From assembly GCA_001796355.1 (NCBI GenBank), contig MGMG01000080.1:1-32113 (forward strand): DNA of 32,113 nt, written 5' to 3'. The notes under the pieces are model-generated. The model saw only the letters and a program-made list of their open reading frames with translations, was not told where the DNA came from and ran no database searches. This DNA comes from Chloroflexi bacterium GWB2_54_36. Lineage in GTDB: Bacteria > Chloroflexota > Anaerolineae > Anaerolineales > Anaerolineaceae. This document shows, in pieces, positions 1 to 7,707 of this stretch. Every line of letters begins with the position of its first letter. Positions within the stretch are counted from its first letter, which is position 1. A program made the position numbers and the translations under genes.

Positions 1-103
1 GCGCAATCGCGGCGATGTTGTAACGCCACTTATTCGTCCAGAGGAGCGAAAGCGACCCCGCAATCACCAGAACCAGCGGAATAAAATTAGTCCACGCAGC
101 CAT
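1..103 (-). CDS. Membrane protein, N-terminal 34 residues only (cut by window edge)
   Basis: An ATG at 103-101 opens a frame that runs off the window without a stop. The 34 visible residues are a short N-terminus, a hydrophobic stretch of about 17 residues rich in Leu/Val/Ile, and then a basic segment with Trp, Lys and Arg, which is the pattern of a first transmembrane helix. The start codon abuts the stop codon of the upstream membrane-protein gene (stop at 106-104), so the two are very probably co-translated and may form one membrane complex. Too little is visible to name a family. Confidence 0.6.
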   Translation of the reverse strand, partial: MAAWTNFIPLVLVIAGSLSLLWTNKWRYNIAAIA

Positions 104-1708
104 TTAGAATACACCCCTGCCACTCAAAAGGGTGATCAGCAGTGCAAGCAGGACGAATGCCCACATCATGCCACCCTCCCCCTCGAATAGGACCGTTGCA
201 AAGCTGACCAACTGCCGCAATCCGCGATAAATAAGCCATAAAAAATCATAGAACCAGGTAAGGCGGTGAGAACGCGCCAGAAATTGGCCTGCCCCTCGCA
301 GCAATTTGGCTGGCCAGGTGTTGGCCGAAAGAAATGCCATCCCGCCGGAAGCGAACCACCAGCTTATAACACCAATTGTCGCAGCCAGGGCAGTTGTAAG
401 GACCGCTGGCAGCCATTGCATAGCATTTATCCCACCGGGCAATCCAAAAACAGCCGCCAGCCATCCGCTCAGGACCACCAGCACCAGACCAAAGGGATAA
501 ATACCGCGAACCCAGCCGTCCAGTTCATTGAAATCTTCAGCCAGCCGGGTGCCATGCCGCACATACCCGACCAGAAGCATCGCAATCGATAAAATAATGA
601 TGAGTTCACCCAGGTTGAGAGGGATAGTCACCAACCCGGCCCATCCGCTGGCGGCCGGAGTGAAAGGCAACCCGGATAAAGCCAGAGCTCCAAGCAGTGG
701 CAAAACAATCAAACCCCGCGTCCTCGCAGAGTACAAAAATAACCCCATACCGCTGGTGACCATCAACAATCCCCAGGCAAGCGATGCCAGGGGCTGTCCT
801 TGCAAAACGCAGATAAATGACAGGCCAGAAAGCACCAGCAACCAGTATGGTCGCCCCTGAATTTCATTGCGCGCGGTCAACCACATCACAGCCGCATGCA
901 GGATTGCGAAAACCGTGATTACATATAAAGGCAGCTGCCAGGCAGCCGGTACGCCTGTTTGGGGAAACCGCGCCAGGGCGGCCAGTCCGGCGGTGTGCGC
1001 CGCGAGACGATTAAAAGAGACCAGTCCGCGTTGGAAGAGAAAATCCTCGGTGTACGGGGTGTTGAGCGGCAAAAGCCCCAACCGCAAACCGATGGACAGT
1101 AACACCAGCAAGCTGGCTTGCGGGAGCATGGTATCAAATGTAAGTGGACCGCCATCGACGCGTTGAACTGCCAAGGCGCTGATTAGCAAGAAGGAACTGA
1201 TGGTACGTACGACAAAAGCCATCACGCCGCTGGAGGTATATTTCCAGGCGCGTGAAAGGCGCATCACCATCAGCAAATCCAGGATATCTAACGTTACCCA
1301 GGCCAGTAAGAGAGCCAGGGGTGTCTGTGCCAAAACCGCAGCGATCCCAGCTGCGGCTATGACCAGGTTGGCAGCCCAGGTAGCCGGGTTGCTGTTAAGC
1401 CGGAGGCGGGCAGCCGCGGTCATTAATACGGCTAATTCAGCGCTGATTAAGCTGAAAGCGTACACCCACGATATCGAATCCCAACCCAGGCGGATGGCAT
1501 CGGCGTTTTCCGGGTCAAACGGGCGCCACGGGGTTATCGCAAAATCCTGCGGCCTGTACCAGTTTAGCGCCAGCACCCCTCCCCACGTAACGAGAGCCAT
1601 TAAAACGGCTGTCAACCAGGCATAGCCGGTTCCCCGCGGTAAATAACGCAAAATATAAACCGCAAAAGCAGTGATCACGAGAAGTGCAAGCGGTAAAATG
1701 GCCAGCAT
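104..1708 (-). CDS. Divergent NuoL/M/N-like proton-translocating membrane subunit
   Basis: 534 aa, hydrophobic throughout with roughly 13-14 predicted transmembrane segments. Three regions recall the proton-translocating NADH:quinone oxidoreductase / Mrp antiporter family: an acidic helix around residues 136-148 (D141, D144, where NuoL/M have a key Glu), a segment around 205-247 with R209 and H238 in the position of the TM7-TM8 Lys/His region, and an ALSGLPFTPAASGW motif near 343-356 resembling the LSG.P...GF signature. The expected Lys and Glu are substituted, so it may be a diverged or structural antiporter-like subunit rather than a classical pump. It starts 7 nt after the hydantoinase stop and abuts a second membrane gene. 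Membrane location is certain; the family call is moderate. Confidence 0.55.
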   Translation of the reverse strand: MLAILPLALLVITAFAVYILRYLPRGTGYAWLTAVLMALVTWGGVLALNWYRPQDFAITPWRPFDPENADAIRLGWDSISWVYAFSLISAELAVLMTAAARLRLNSNPATWAANLVIAAAGIAAVLAQTPLALLLAWVTLDILDLLMVMRLSRAWKYTSSGVMAFVVRTISSFLLISALAVQRVDGGPLTFDTMLPQASLLVLLSIGLRLGLLPLNTPYTEDFLFQRGLVSFNRLAAHTAGLAALARFPQTGVPAAWQLPLYVITVFAILHAAVMWLTARNEIQGRPYWLLVLSGLSFICVLQGQPLASLAWGLLMVTSGMGLFLYSARTRGLIVLPLLGALALSGLPFTPAASGWAGLVTIPLNLGELIIILSIAMLLVGYVRHGTRLAEDFNELDGWVRGIYPFGLVLVVLSGWLAAVFGLPGGINAMQWLPAVLTTALAATIGVISWWFASGGMAFLSANTWPAKLLRGAGQFLARSHRLTWFYDFLWLIYRGLRQLVSFATVLFEGEGGMMWAFVLLALLITLLSGRGVF

Positions 1709-1715
1709 ATAGAAT

Positions 1716-3137
1716 TTAGATTAAATGCTCGAAAGGCTTGCGGCGGATAAACTTGCCTGATCCAGCCTGACCGTGCCATTCTTTTCCATCGACGATCAAT
1801 TTGCCACGCAGGAAAACCTTATCAACCGCCCCGGTCAATTGCCAGCCCTCGTACAAATTGTAGTCCGTGCGTTGATGGGAGTGGGCGACCCCGTAGTGGA
1901 TATGCTGATTAGGATCGAGAATGAGGATGTCTGCGTCGGCGCCTGGAGTAAGGCTGCCTTTGCGCGGGTACATGCCAAATATTTTGGCCGGGTTGGTGCT
2001 GGTCAGCTCGACAAACTTGTTTGGCGTGATTCGGCCGGTCGCGACTGCTGTGCTCCAGAATACCAGCATCCGGTCGCCAACGCCCGGCAGCCCGTTTGGG
2101 ATTTTTGTAAAATCTTCTTTGCCAAGTTCCTTGCCGGGAATCGCTACCGCCTTACCTTCGTACAGGATGGGCTTGGCGCCATCGTAAAAAAACGGGCAGT
2201 GATCGGTTGACAGAACCTGGATCGTGCCGTCTTCGAGCCCTTCCCACAGGCGCTGCTGATCGGTTCCCGATCGTACCGGTGGTGAACAGATAAATTTTGC
2301 GCCGTCGGGCTGCGCCAGGTTGTCTTCCGAAAAGAAGAGGTACTGCGGGCAAGTTTCACCCATGACCGGCAGACCCTGTTCGCGGGCGTAGGACAGCATG
2401 TCCACCTCGCCGGCAGCGTTCATGTGAACGATATACAGAGGTGCCTCACTTTCGGCAGCCAGCGACGCCGACCGCAGGACAGCCTCAACCGCACCCCAGG
2501 CCGGCCGGGTGCGCGCGTGCCAGACCGGTTCGACATGATGCTGCGCCAGGGCTTCCGCCACCAGCATATCGATCACATCCCCGTTTTCAGCATGCACCAA
2601 AGTCAACAATCCATACTTCTTGGCGGTGCGAAGAACCCGCAGAATCTGGTCGTCCCTCAACCGTAGGCGGTTGTTATAAGCCGTGAAAACCTTGAGGCTG
2701 GTGATTCCCTGCGCGACCAGCCCCGGGATTTCGGCTTCCACCTGTTCGTCCAGCCGGCTGATATTCATGTGAAAACCAAAATCGACGGCTGCCTTTAGGT
2801 CAGCTTTGGCATGCCAGGCATCCACGCAAGCCTGCAGCGGCGCAAAGTCTTGCGAGATGAAATCAATAACCGTGGTGGTTCCGCCAAAAGCCGCGGCTTT
2901 GTGACCGGTGTAGTGATCATCCGATGAAACCGTGCCAAACATCGGCAGATCGAAATGGGTGTGAACATCCACCCCGCCGGGCATGACATATTTGTCAACC
3001 GCATTGATCACCTGCGCTCCCGCAGGAATGGCCAGGTCCGTACCGATGGCTTTAATCTGCTCGCCTTCGACCAGAATATCGGCCTGGTAAGTGTCGGAAG
3101 CAGTCAGGATGGTTCCGGATTGGATGACGACGGTCAT
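1716..3137 (-). CDS. Dihydropyrimidinase / D-hydantoinase (HyuA-like)
   Basis: 473 aa, the normal length for the family. A cyclic amidohydrolase that opens dihydropyrimidine, hydantoin or related cyclic ureide rings by water addition, in the cytoplasm. The binuclear metal site is complete: HxH at H59/H61, the lysine that becomes carboxylated at K149 (TSLKVF), H182 (LVHAENGD), H238 (YIVHMN) and D312 (STDHCPF). The STDHCPF motif is typical of dihydropyrimidinase/hydantoinase and less so of allantoinase or dihydroorotase. The start has a GAGGA ribosome-binding site 5 nt upstream. It lies 24 nt after the 196-aa gene and 7 nt before the NuoL/M-like gene. Within this locus it plausibly plays the role of E. 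coli HyuA in purine-ring or ureide breakdown; the true substrate cannot be read from sequence. Confidence 0.9.
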   Translation of the reverse strand: MTVVIQSGTILTASDTYQADILVEGEQIKAIGTDLAIPAGAQVINAVDKYVMPGGVDVHTHFDLPMFGTVSSDDHYTGHKAAAFGGTTTVIDFISQDFAPLQACVDAWHAKADLKAAVDFGFHMNISRLDEQVEAEIPGLVAQGITSLKVFTAYNNRLRLRDDQILRVLRTAKKYGLLTLVHAENGDVIDMLVAEALAQHHVEPVWHARTRPAWGAVEAVLRSASLAAESEAPLYIVHMNAAGEVDMLSYAREQGLPVMGETCPQYLFFSEDNLAQPDGAKFICSPPVRSGTDQQRLWEGLEDGTIQVLSTDHCPFFYDGAKPILYEGKAVAIPGKELGKEDFTKIPNGLPGVGDRMLVFWSTAVATGRITPNKFVELTSTNPAKIFGMYPRKGSLTPGADADILILDPNQHIHYGVAHSHQRTDYNLYEGWQLTGAVDKVFLRGKLIVDGKEWHGQAGSGKFIRRKPFEHLI

Positions 3138-3161
3138 GAGATTCCTCGATAATGAAGCATG

Positions 3162-3752
3162 TCAAACATTATCCCAGTCTGAGAATTGTTCGTGAATTTT
3201 ATCAAACCCGCCCAGCATTGCCAGCACCAGTGGGTCAAGTTGAAATTGATCTTCCGGCAGCTCGGCAGCACCATAATCGCCACTGCACATGGCACGTTCG
3301 CGCAGCGATTGCCACAGCAGCGCCCGCTCCTCATCCCGTACGACCAGATCTTTAACGATCTGAGCCTGATGCAAAAGCTCGCCGGTCGTGTAGAGAAAAG
3401 TAATCCGCCGCCATTGGTCAGCCTGCACGGGATGTGGTAAAGCCTGTAGTGGTCCGAGTTGGATCTTGTAATATTCCTCGCCGGCACGTGGGTGATCGGG
3501 TTCATCGCGGATCAATTCCGCCCGGGTGGTCAGCTCATGCCCGCGCACCGAAGCGATGAAATTAATGCGCCAGCGTTCCTGCTCGCCAAAACCGGCTGTC
3601 TGGTAAAAGGCCAGGTAATCCACCGCCACCACTTTCGGCGCAGATTTAAGCGGTATCCGATACCAACCAAGAACCCGGGCAATTTCCAGGTCGCGCGGAT
3701 TGGTAACGACCACAACGAGGATTAGCGCAGTCGGTTCAAGCTGCAGCGTCAT
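3162..3752 (-). CDS. Conserved-looking uncharacterised protein, 196 aa
   Basis: I do not recognise a named domain. The protein is soluble, with no signal peptide or membrane span. It opens with a hydrophobic strand (about residues 8-17), then an NPRDLEIARVLGWYRIP segment, a VAVDYLAFYQTAGFGE segment, and a WRRITFLYTTGELL segment near 139-152. It is rich in Trp, Tyr, Arg and His, and has one HELTTRAELIRDE stretch that resembles a charged core rather than a metal site. The start is supported by AAGGTG about 4 nt upstream. It is separated from the PLP-enzyme gene by a 219-nt region containing a palindromic element, and precedes the hydantoinase by 24 nt, so it is probably co-transcribed with that enzyme. 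Function unknown. Confidence 0.7.
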   Translation of the reverse strand: MTLQLEPTALILVVVVTNPRDLEIARVLGWYRIPLKSAPKVVAVDYLAFYQTAGFGEQERWRINFIASVRGHELTTRAELIRDEPDHPRAGEEYYKIQLGPLQALPHPVQADQWRRITFLYTTGELLHQAQIVKDLVVRDEERALLWQSLRERAMCSGDYGAAELPEDQFQLDPLVLAMLGGFDKIHEQFSDWDNV

Positions 3753-3786
3753 CGTTCACCTTGATAAGGAGAATCATGATTTTATT

Positions 3787-3792
3787 ATTATA
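3787..3792 (-). promoter_or_regulatory. Possible -10 box for the 196-aa gene and hydantoinase
   Basis: On the minus strand this reads TATAAT, about 35 nt upstream of the 196-aa gene start. No convincing -35 box sits 16-18 nt further upstream, so this is weak evidence for a promoter that would separate the hydantoinase segment from the rest of the locus. Confidence 0.3.
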
Positions 3793-3880
3793 GCCCGATT
3801 AGGTTGAGACGTTTTCCGTGCGGCCTTGGCCAATATGCAGACGCGTGAGGTATTTCACGACACATCCGTATCGCAATCAA

Positions 3881-3952
3881 CCCCCACCTAACCTCTCCCT
3901 GCAAAGGGTAAGGAATTCCTCTCCCCAATGGGGAGAGGCAAGGTGAGGGTGT
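3881..3952. repeat. GC-rich palindromic intergenic element (REP/MITE-like)
   Basis: Outer arms CACCT-aa-CCTCTCCC (3885-3899) and GGGAGAGG-ca-AGGTG (3931-3945) are exact inverted repeats interrupted by an unmatched dinucleotide on each side. Inside is a perfect 9-bp hairpin CCTCTCCCC/GGGGAGAGG (3918-3926, 3930-3938) with an AAT loop. The right arm can therefore pair with either of two left partners. The CCTCTCCC...GGGGAGAGG style is that of short dispersed palindromes in many bacterial genomes. It sits between the PLP-enzyme stop and the 196-aa gene, where it could end or attenuate transcription. Confidence 0.6.
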
Positions 3953-3971
3953 TCTAACTGGTTAATAATCG

Positions 3972-5438
3972 TTAAGCAACGCCAGCGCGCTGGTTGAACT
4001 CGGTAATCAGCGCGTCGATCTCGTCTGCCTGGCTGCGATAGCCGCTCCAGTAATCCGGGTCATACCATTGCGCCTGAATCTCATCATAGGTGCGGCCCTG
4101 CTGCTCGACCCAGGTGTAGTACTTCAAATTGTGAATGCGCTTGCGATCCTCGTAGGACAGCTCCAGCAAATTGTCGGTGCGCTCGCCGTGCAGGTCGCGC
4201 GCAAATGTTTCTGCGGCGTCAAAGGCAGTAAACTCGCCCATCTCCTGGCGATACTCGCCGATGCGGCTCGAATACAACTCCATCGAGTCGGTGAAGACCA
4301 CAAAGACCACATCGTTCTCACCCATTTCGTAATACTTGGCCATTTTGATGGCTGAGAGCATGTTGGCAATGCCCGAAAAGCCAAGCAGGTCCAAGTTGGC
4401 TGTCACGGCTTCGGGGACGCCTTTGCGCACCAGGTACTCGCGGCCAACTTTTTCGTTGAACAGGCGAGCGATGTTGACCACGGCATTGTCGTCGATGGCA
4501 ACCACCATGTCGGTTTCTTTGACATTATGCACCCACGGCACATGCTTGTCGCCGATGCCCTCGATGCGGTGTGCGCCAAAGCCGTTGCGCAGCAGCGTCG
4601 GGCACTGCAAAGCTTCGCTGGCAACCGTTTTACTGCCCGGGAAAACCGATTTCAAGTACTCGCCGCAGGCGATGGTACCGGCTGAACCAGTGGTCAGCGC
4701 CACGCCCCGGAAGTTATCCTTGGGACCCAATTCGCGTTTGAGCACTTCTTCGATCGCATGTCCAGTGACGTTGTAATGCCACAAATAATTGCCAAACTCT
4801 TCGAACTGGTTGAAAATGACCAGGTCCTGCCCGGAGCGCCGTAATTCCCAGCACTTATCGAAGATTTCCTTGACATTGGATTCTGACCCGGGGGTGGCAA
4901 TCACCTCACCGGCAATCTTTTCCAGCCACTCGAAGCGTTCCCGACTCATCCCTTCCGGTAAAATGGCGATGGATTGGCAGCCAAGCAGCGCTGAATCGTA
5001 AGCGCCGCCGCGGCAATAGTTGCCGGTGGACGGCCAAACCGCTTTCTGAGTCGCCGGGTCAAACTGACCAGTCACCAGGCGCGGAACCAGGCAGCCAAAG
5101 GCCGCTCCAACTTTGTGCGCTCCGGTGGGAAACCATTTGCCCACCAGGCCGATAATACGGGCCGGCGTTCCGGTTAAACTGGAAGGCAGTTCGAAATAAT
5201 TCACTCCGCCAAATCCACCGCCGCGTGCTTTAGGCTCGTTTTTCCAGGAAATGCGAAATAAATTGCGCGGGTGGATATCCCACAAACCAATCGAACCCAA
5301 TTCTTCTTTAACTTTTGCAGGAATCAGGTCTGGATTTTTCATCTGGGCGAAAGTCGGGATCACGATTTTACGCTCTTTCACCCGCTGGATCGCCCGGTCG
5401 CGGTGCTCAGGGTAAATCGTCAGGTCAATTTTAGCCAT
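3972..5438 (-). CDS. Fold-type II PLP-dependent lyase/synthase of unknown substrate (possible YgeX replacement)
   Basis: 488 aa. Recognisable as a tryptophan-synthase-beta/cysteine-synthase-like PLP enzyme: the Schiff-base lysine is K109 in TGAHKVGAAFG, the substrate-carboxylate loop is STGNYCRGGA (about 137-146), and the phosphate-binding loop is TTGSAGT (249-255). It is longer than typical cysteine synthases (about 310 aa) and than diaminopropionate ammonia-lyase (about 400 aa), with an added N-terminal region of about 70 residues and a C-terminal tail rich in Trp/Tyr. I cannot assign a substrate. Its start overlaps the glycosyltransferase stop by one base (TAATG), indicating translational coupling, with AGGAGA upstream. 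Its place in a locus resembling ygeW-ygeX-ygeY suggests it removes ammonia from a diamino acid or ureido acid, but that is inference. Confidence 0.8.
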   Translation of the reverse strand: MAKIDLTIYPEHRDRAIQRVKERKIVIPTFAQMKNPDLIPAKVKEELGSIGLWDIHPRNLFRISWKNEPKARGGGFGGVNYFELPSSLTGTPARIIGLVGKWFPTGAHKVGAAFGCLVPRLVTGQFDPATQKAVWPSTGNYCRGGAYDSALLGCQSIAILPEGMSRERFEWLEKIAGEVIATPGSESNVKEIFDKCWELRRSGQDLVIFNQFEEFGNYLWHYNVTGHAIEEVLKRELGPKDNFRGVALTTGSAGTIACGEYLKSVFPGSKTVASEALQCPTLLRNGFGAHRIEGIGDKHVPWVHNVKETDMVVAIDDNAVVNIARLFNEKVGREYLVRKGVPEAVTANLDLLGFSGIANMLSAIKMAKYYEMGENDVVFVVFTDSMELYSSRIGEYRQEMGEFTAFDAAETFARDLHGERTDNLLELSYEDRKRIHNLKYYTWVEQQGRTYDEIQAQWYDPDYWSGYRSQADEIDALITEFNQRAGVA

Positions 5439-6406
5439 TATAAGTTTTCTCCTGTTAATTTAGTTTCATCTGTATGGAAGTCATCCGGTTTCTGGCTGAC
5501 AATGTACAAAGGCCGGCCCTTGACTTCGTCATAAATTCGCCCGATGTACTCGCCCAGTATTCCAAGCGAGATTAATTGCACGCCGCCAAGGAAGAGAACC
5601 GCCAGCAGCGTGGATGCCTGCCCAAAGAACGCCTGCGATTGCATGGCGCGCAAGACAGCAACAACCGGGATGGCTAAAATCGCCAATCCGGCGGTGATGA
5701 AGCCAACATAAGTTGCCAGTTGCAAGGGGAAATACGAAAAACCGGTGATGGCGTTCAACGCCAGTTTGAACATCTTCTTGAACGGGTATTTAGTCTCCCC
5801 GCCGAAGCGCGCCGCCCGGTTGTAGGTGACGCCAACCTGATTAAAGCCCACCCAGGCCGACATGCCGCGCAGGAAACGGTGATGTTCCCGCATACTGTTC
5901 ATCACGTTGACTACTTTGCGGTCCATCAGGCGGAAATCACCGCTATCCAGCGGGATCTTAACATCAGTGATGCTGTAAATAATGCGGTAAAACAGCGAAG
6001 CGGTAAATTTCTTGAACCACGACTCACCTTCCCGTTCGGCGCGCACCGCAAATACCACTTCGGCCCCTTCGCGCCATTTAGCTATCATCTCCAGGATCAC
6101 TTCCGGCGGGTCCTGCAAGTCTGCGTCGATAATGACCACCGCCTGTCCGCGCGAATAATCCAACCCGGCGGTAACGGCGATCTGGTGCCCAAAATTGCGC
6201 GCAAACATCACTGGGCGAATGCGTTTGTCGCTGGCAGCCAGGCGGCGAATGATCTCCGGCGAGGCGTCCCGCGAACCGTCATTGACCAGAACCAGTTCCC
6301 AAGGTTCATGCGTCTGGTCCATCACCTCGCTAATGCGCCGGTGAAGTTCATCCAGGCAACATTCCTCGTTGTAAATCGGGGCGATGATCGAAAATGTGGG
6401 TTCCAT
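5438..6406 (-). CDS. Family 2 glycosyltransferase, DPM1/GtrB/ArnC-like, membrane anchored
   Basis: 322 aa. The N-terminal GT-A domain shows the IIAPIYNEE start, VNDGSRDAS (41-49) and DADLQDPPE (95-103), where the Asp residues bind nucleotide-sugar and metal. Two hydrophobic helices follow at about 235-258 and 265-292, as in polyisoprenyl-phosphate glycosyltransferases that load a sugar onto a lipid carrier at the inner membrane face. The length is typical. It is tightly placed between two PLP-enzyme genes: 45 nt after the threonine-synthase-like gene and overlapping the next by one base. No purine-related role is evident; it may be a passenger in the operon or may modify a surface lipid. The family call is firm; the acceptor and donor are unknown. 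Confidence 0.88.
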   Translation of the reverse strand: MEPTFSIIAPIYNEECCLDELHRRISEVMDQTHEPWELVLVNDGSRDASPEIIRRLAASDKRIRPVMFARNFGHQIAVTAGLDYSRGQAVVIIDADLQDPPEVILEMIAKWREGAEVVFAVRAEREGESWFKKFTASLFYRIIYSITDVKIPLDSGDFRLMDRKVVNVMNSMREHHRFLRGMSAWVGFNQVGVTYNRAARFGGETKYPFKKMFKLALNAITGFSYFPLQLATYVGFITAGLAILAIPVVAVLRAMQSQAFFGQASTLLAVLFLGGVQLISLGILGEYIGRIYDEVKGRPLYIVSQKPDDFHTDETKLTGENL

Positions 6407-6451
6407 GTGGCAGACCTTCTTTCAAAGGGCAAACAGGGTGAATAGAGCGGT

Positions 6452-7699
6452 TTAGATTCCCAGGTGTTTTTTTAATGCCGTCAGCGTTGGCAGGATCACT
6501 GGAGCCTCGTTGACCGACTTCAAAGCAGCGCGAATATCCTTCAACCCGCTACCGGTATTGATGACCAGAACCGGGTCGTCCGGCCCAATTTTACCCTCTC
6601 GGACCGCTTTTTTCAGTCCCGCAAAGGCAGCTGCGCCGGCAGGCTCGGCAAAAATGCCAGTCTTGCCAATTTCACCGATGGCGGCGATGATTTCCTCATC
6701 GGTAACGGTCAGGTATTCACCGCCCGTATCGCGTGCGGCACGCACGGCGCGGATGCCGTCGCGCGGTAAATCAACCGAGATACTGTCGGCAATGGTCGTC
6801 GCCTGCACCGGAATGATCTCTTCGCTGCCGGAAAAAAACGCATTGGCAATAGCCGCAGACTTGTCCGATTGGATGCCAAAGATACGCGGCATGCAGTCCA
6901 GCCATCCCAAAACGTGCAGATCCTTAAAACCCTTATGCAACCCTGAGATGATATTCCCGTCGCCGACCGATACAAACAGGTTTAGCGGCGCATACTTCTG
7001 AGGGAGATAGAGCAATAGTCTTTCCCAGATTTCAAAGGCACCAGTTTTTTTGCCTTCAGCGGTAAAGGGGTTATAACCCGTATTGCGGCAGTACCAACCG
7101 AACTCGTTGGACGCCTGAATAGTCAGATCGAAGGCGGCATCATAGTTGCCATCCACCAGGATGACCTGAGCTCCGAACACCAGCAATTGGGCAATTTTAG
7201 CCTGCGGCGCACTTTTTGGGGCAAAAATGACGGCTTTATGGCCAACTGCAGTTGCCATGCCCGCCAGAGCTGCCCCGGCATTTCCGGTCGAGGCGGTCAC
7301 GGTAACTTCAGCGCCAATTTCCAGCGCGCGCGCCACCACTACTGCCGATGCGCGATCTTTGTACGACGCGGTCGGGTTGCGTCCCTCATCCTTGATCCAA
7401 AGATTTTTCAGTCCCAGCGGCTGCGCCAGGCTGTCAACCTTATAAATAGGCGTCCATCCGGCGGTATGGATCGGCGTACCTTCACCGCCAGGGTCGCTGA
7501 CCGGCAGCAACGGCAGGTAACGCCACAGGGACGGTTCGGTTCGCGTGGTGATGTCATTGATTTGGTAACGCTGCCGGATGGCGGCAAAATCCAGCACCAC
7601 ATCCAGGTTGCCACCGTCTCTTGGGCAGGTGTAGGTCACTTGACTGGGCGCATACTCGGTCTGGCACAGCGAGCAGCGGTACCCAATAAATTCACTCAT
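6452..7699 (-). CDS. Threonine-synthase-like PLP enzyme with N-terminal zinc-ribbon remnant
   Basis: 415 aa. Fold-type II PLP enzyme: lysine K114 in ASYKDRAS, the TASTGNAG substrate loop, and SVGDGN as the phosphate loop. The N-terminus has CSLCQTEY (C9, C12) and a later C25 with Asp where a second CxxC cysteine would be, so the zinc ribbon seen in class II threonine synthases is partly kept. Domain order and length fit threonine synthase (O-phosphohomoserine to threonine). However, no homoserine or threonine pathway gene is nearby; the gene starts 8 nt after the permease stop, inside the transporter/purine-type locus. A changed role as an ammonia-lyase for diaminopropionate or a related amino acid is therefore possible. 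The SD is weak, consistent with translation coupled to the permease gene. Confidence 0.78.
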   Translation of the reverse strand: MSEFIGYRCSLCQTEYAPSQVTYTCPRDGGNLDVVLDFAAIRQRYQINDITTRTEPSLWRYLPLLPVSDPGGEGTPIHTAGWTPIYKVDSLAQPLGLKNLWIKDEGRNPTASYKDRASAVVVARALEIGAEVTVTASTGNAGAALAGMATAVGHKAVIFAPKSAPQAKIAQLLVFGAQVILVDGNYDAAFDLTIQASNEFGWYCRNTGYNPFTAEGKKTGAFEIWERLLLYLPQKYAPLNLFVSVGDGNIISGLHKGFKDLHVLGWLDCMPRIFGIQSDKSAAIANAFFSGSEEIIPVQATTIADSISVDLPRDGIRAVRAARDTGGEYLTVTDEEIIAAIGEIGKTGIFAEPAGAAAFAGLKKAVREGKIGPDDPVLVINTGSGLKDIRAALKSVNEAPVILPTLTALKKHLGI

Positions 7700-7707
7700 G
7701 CTTTTGC

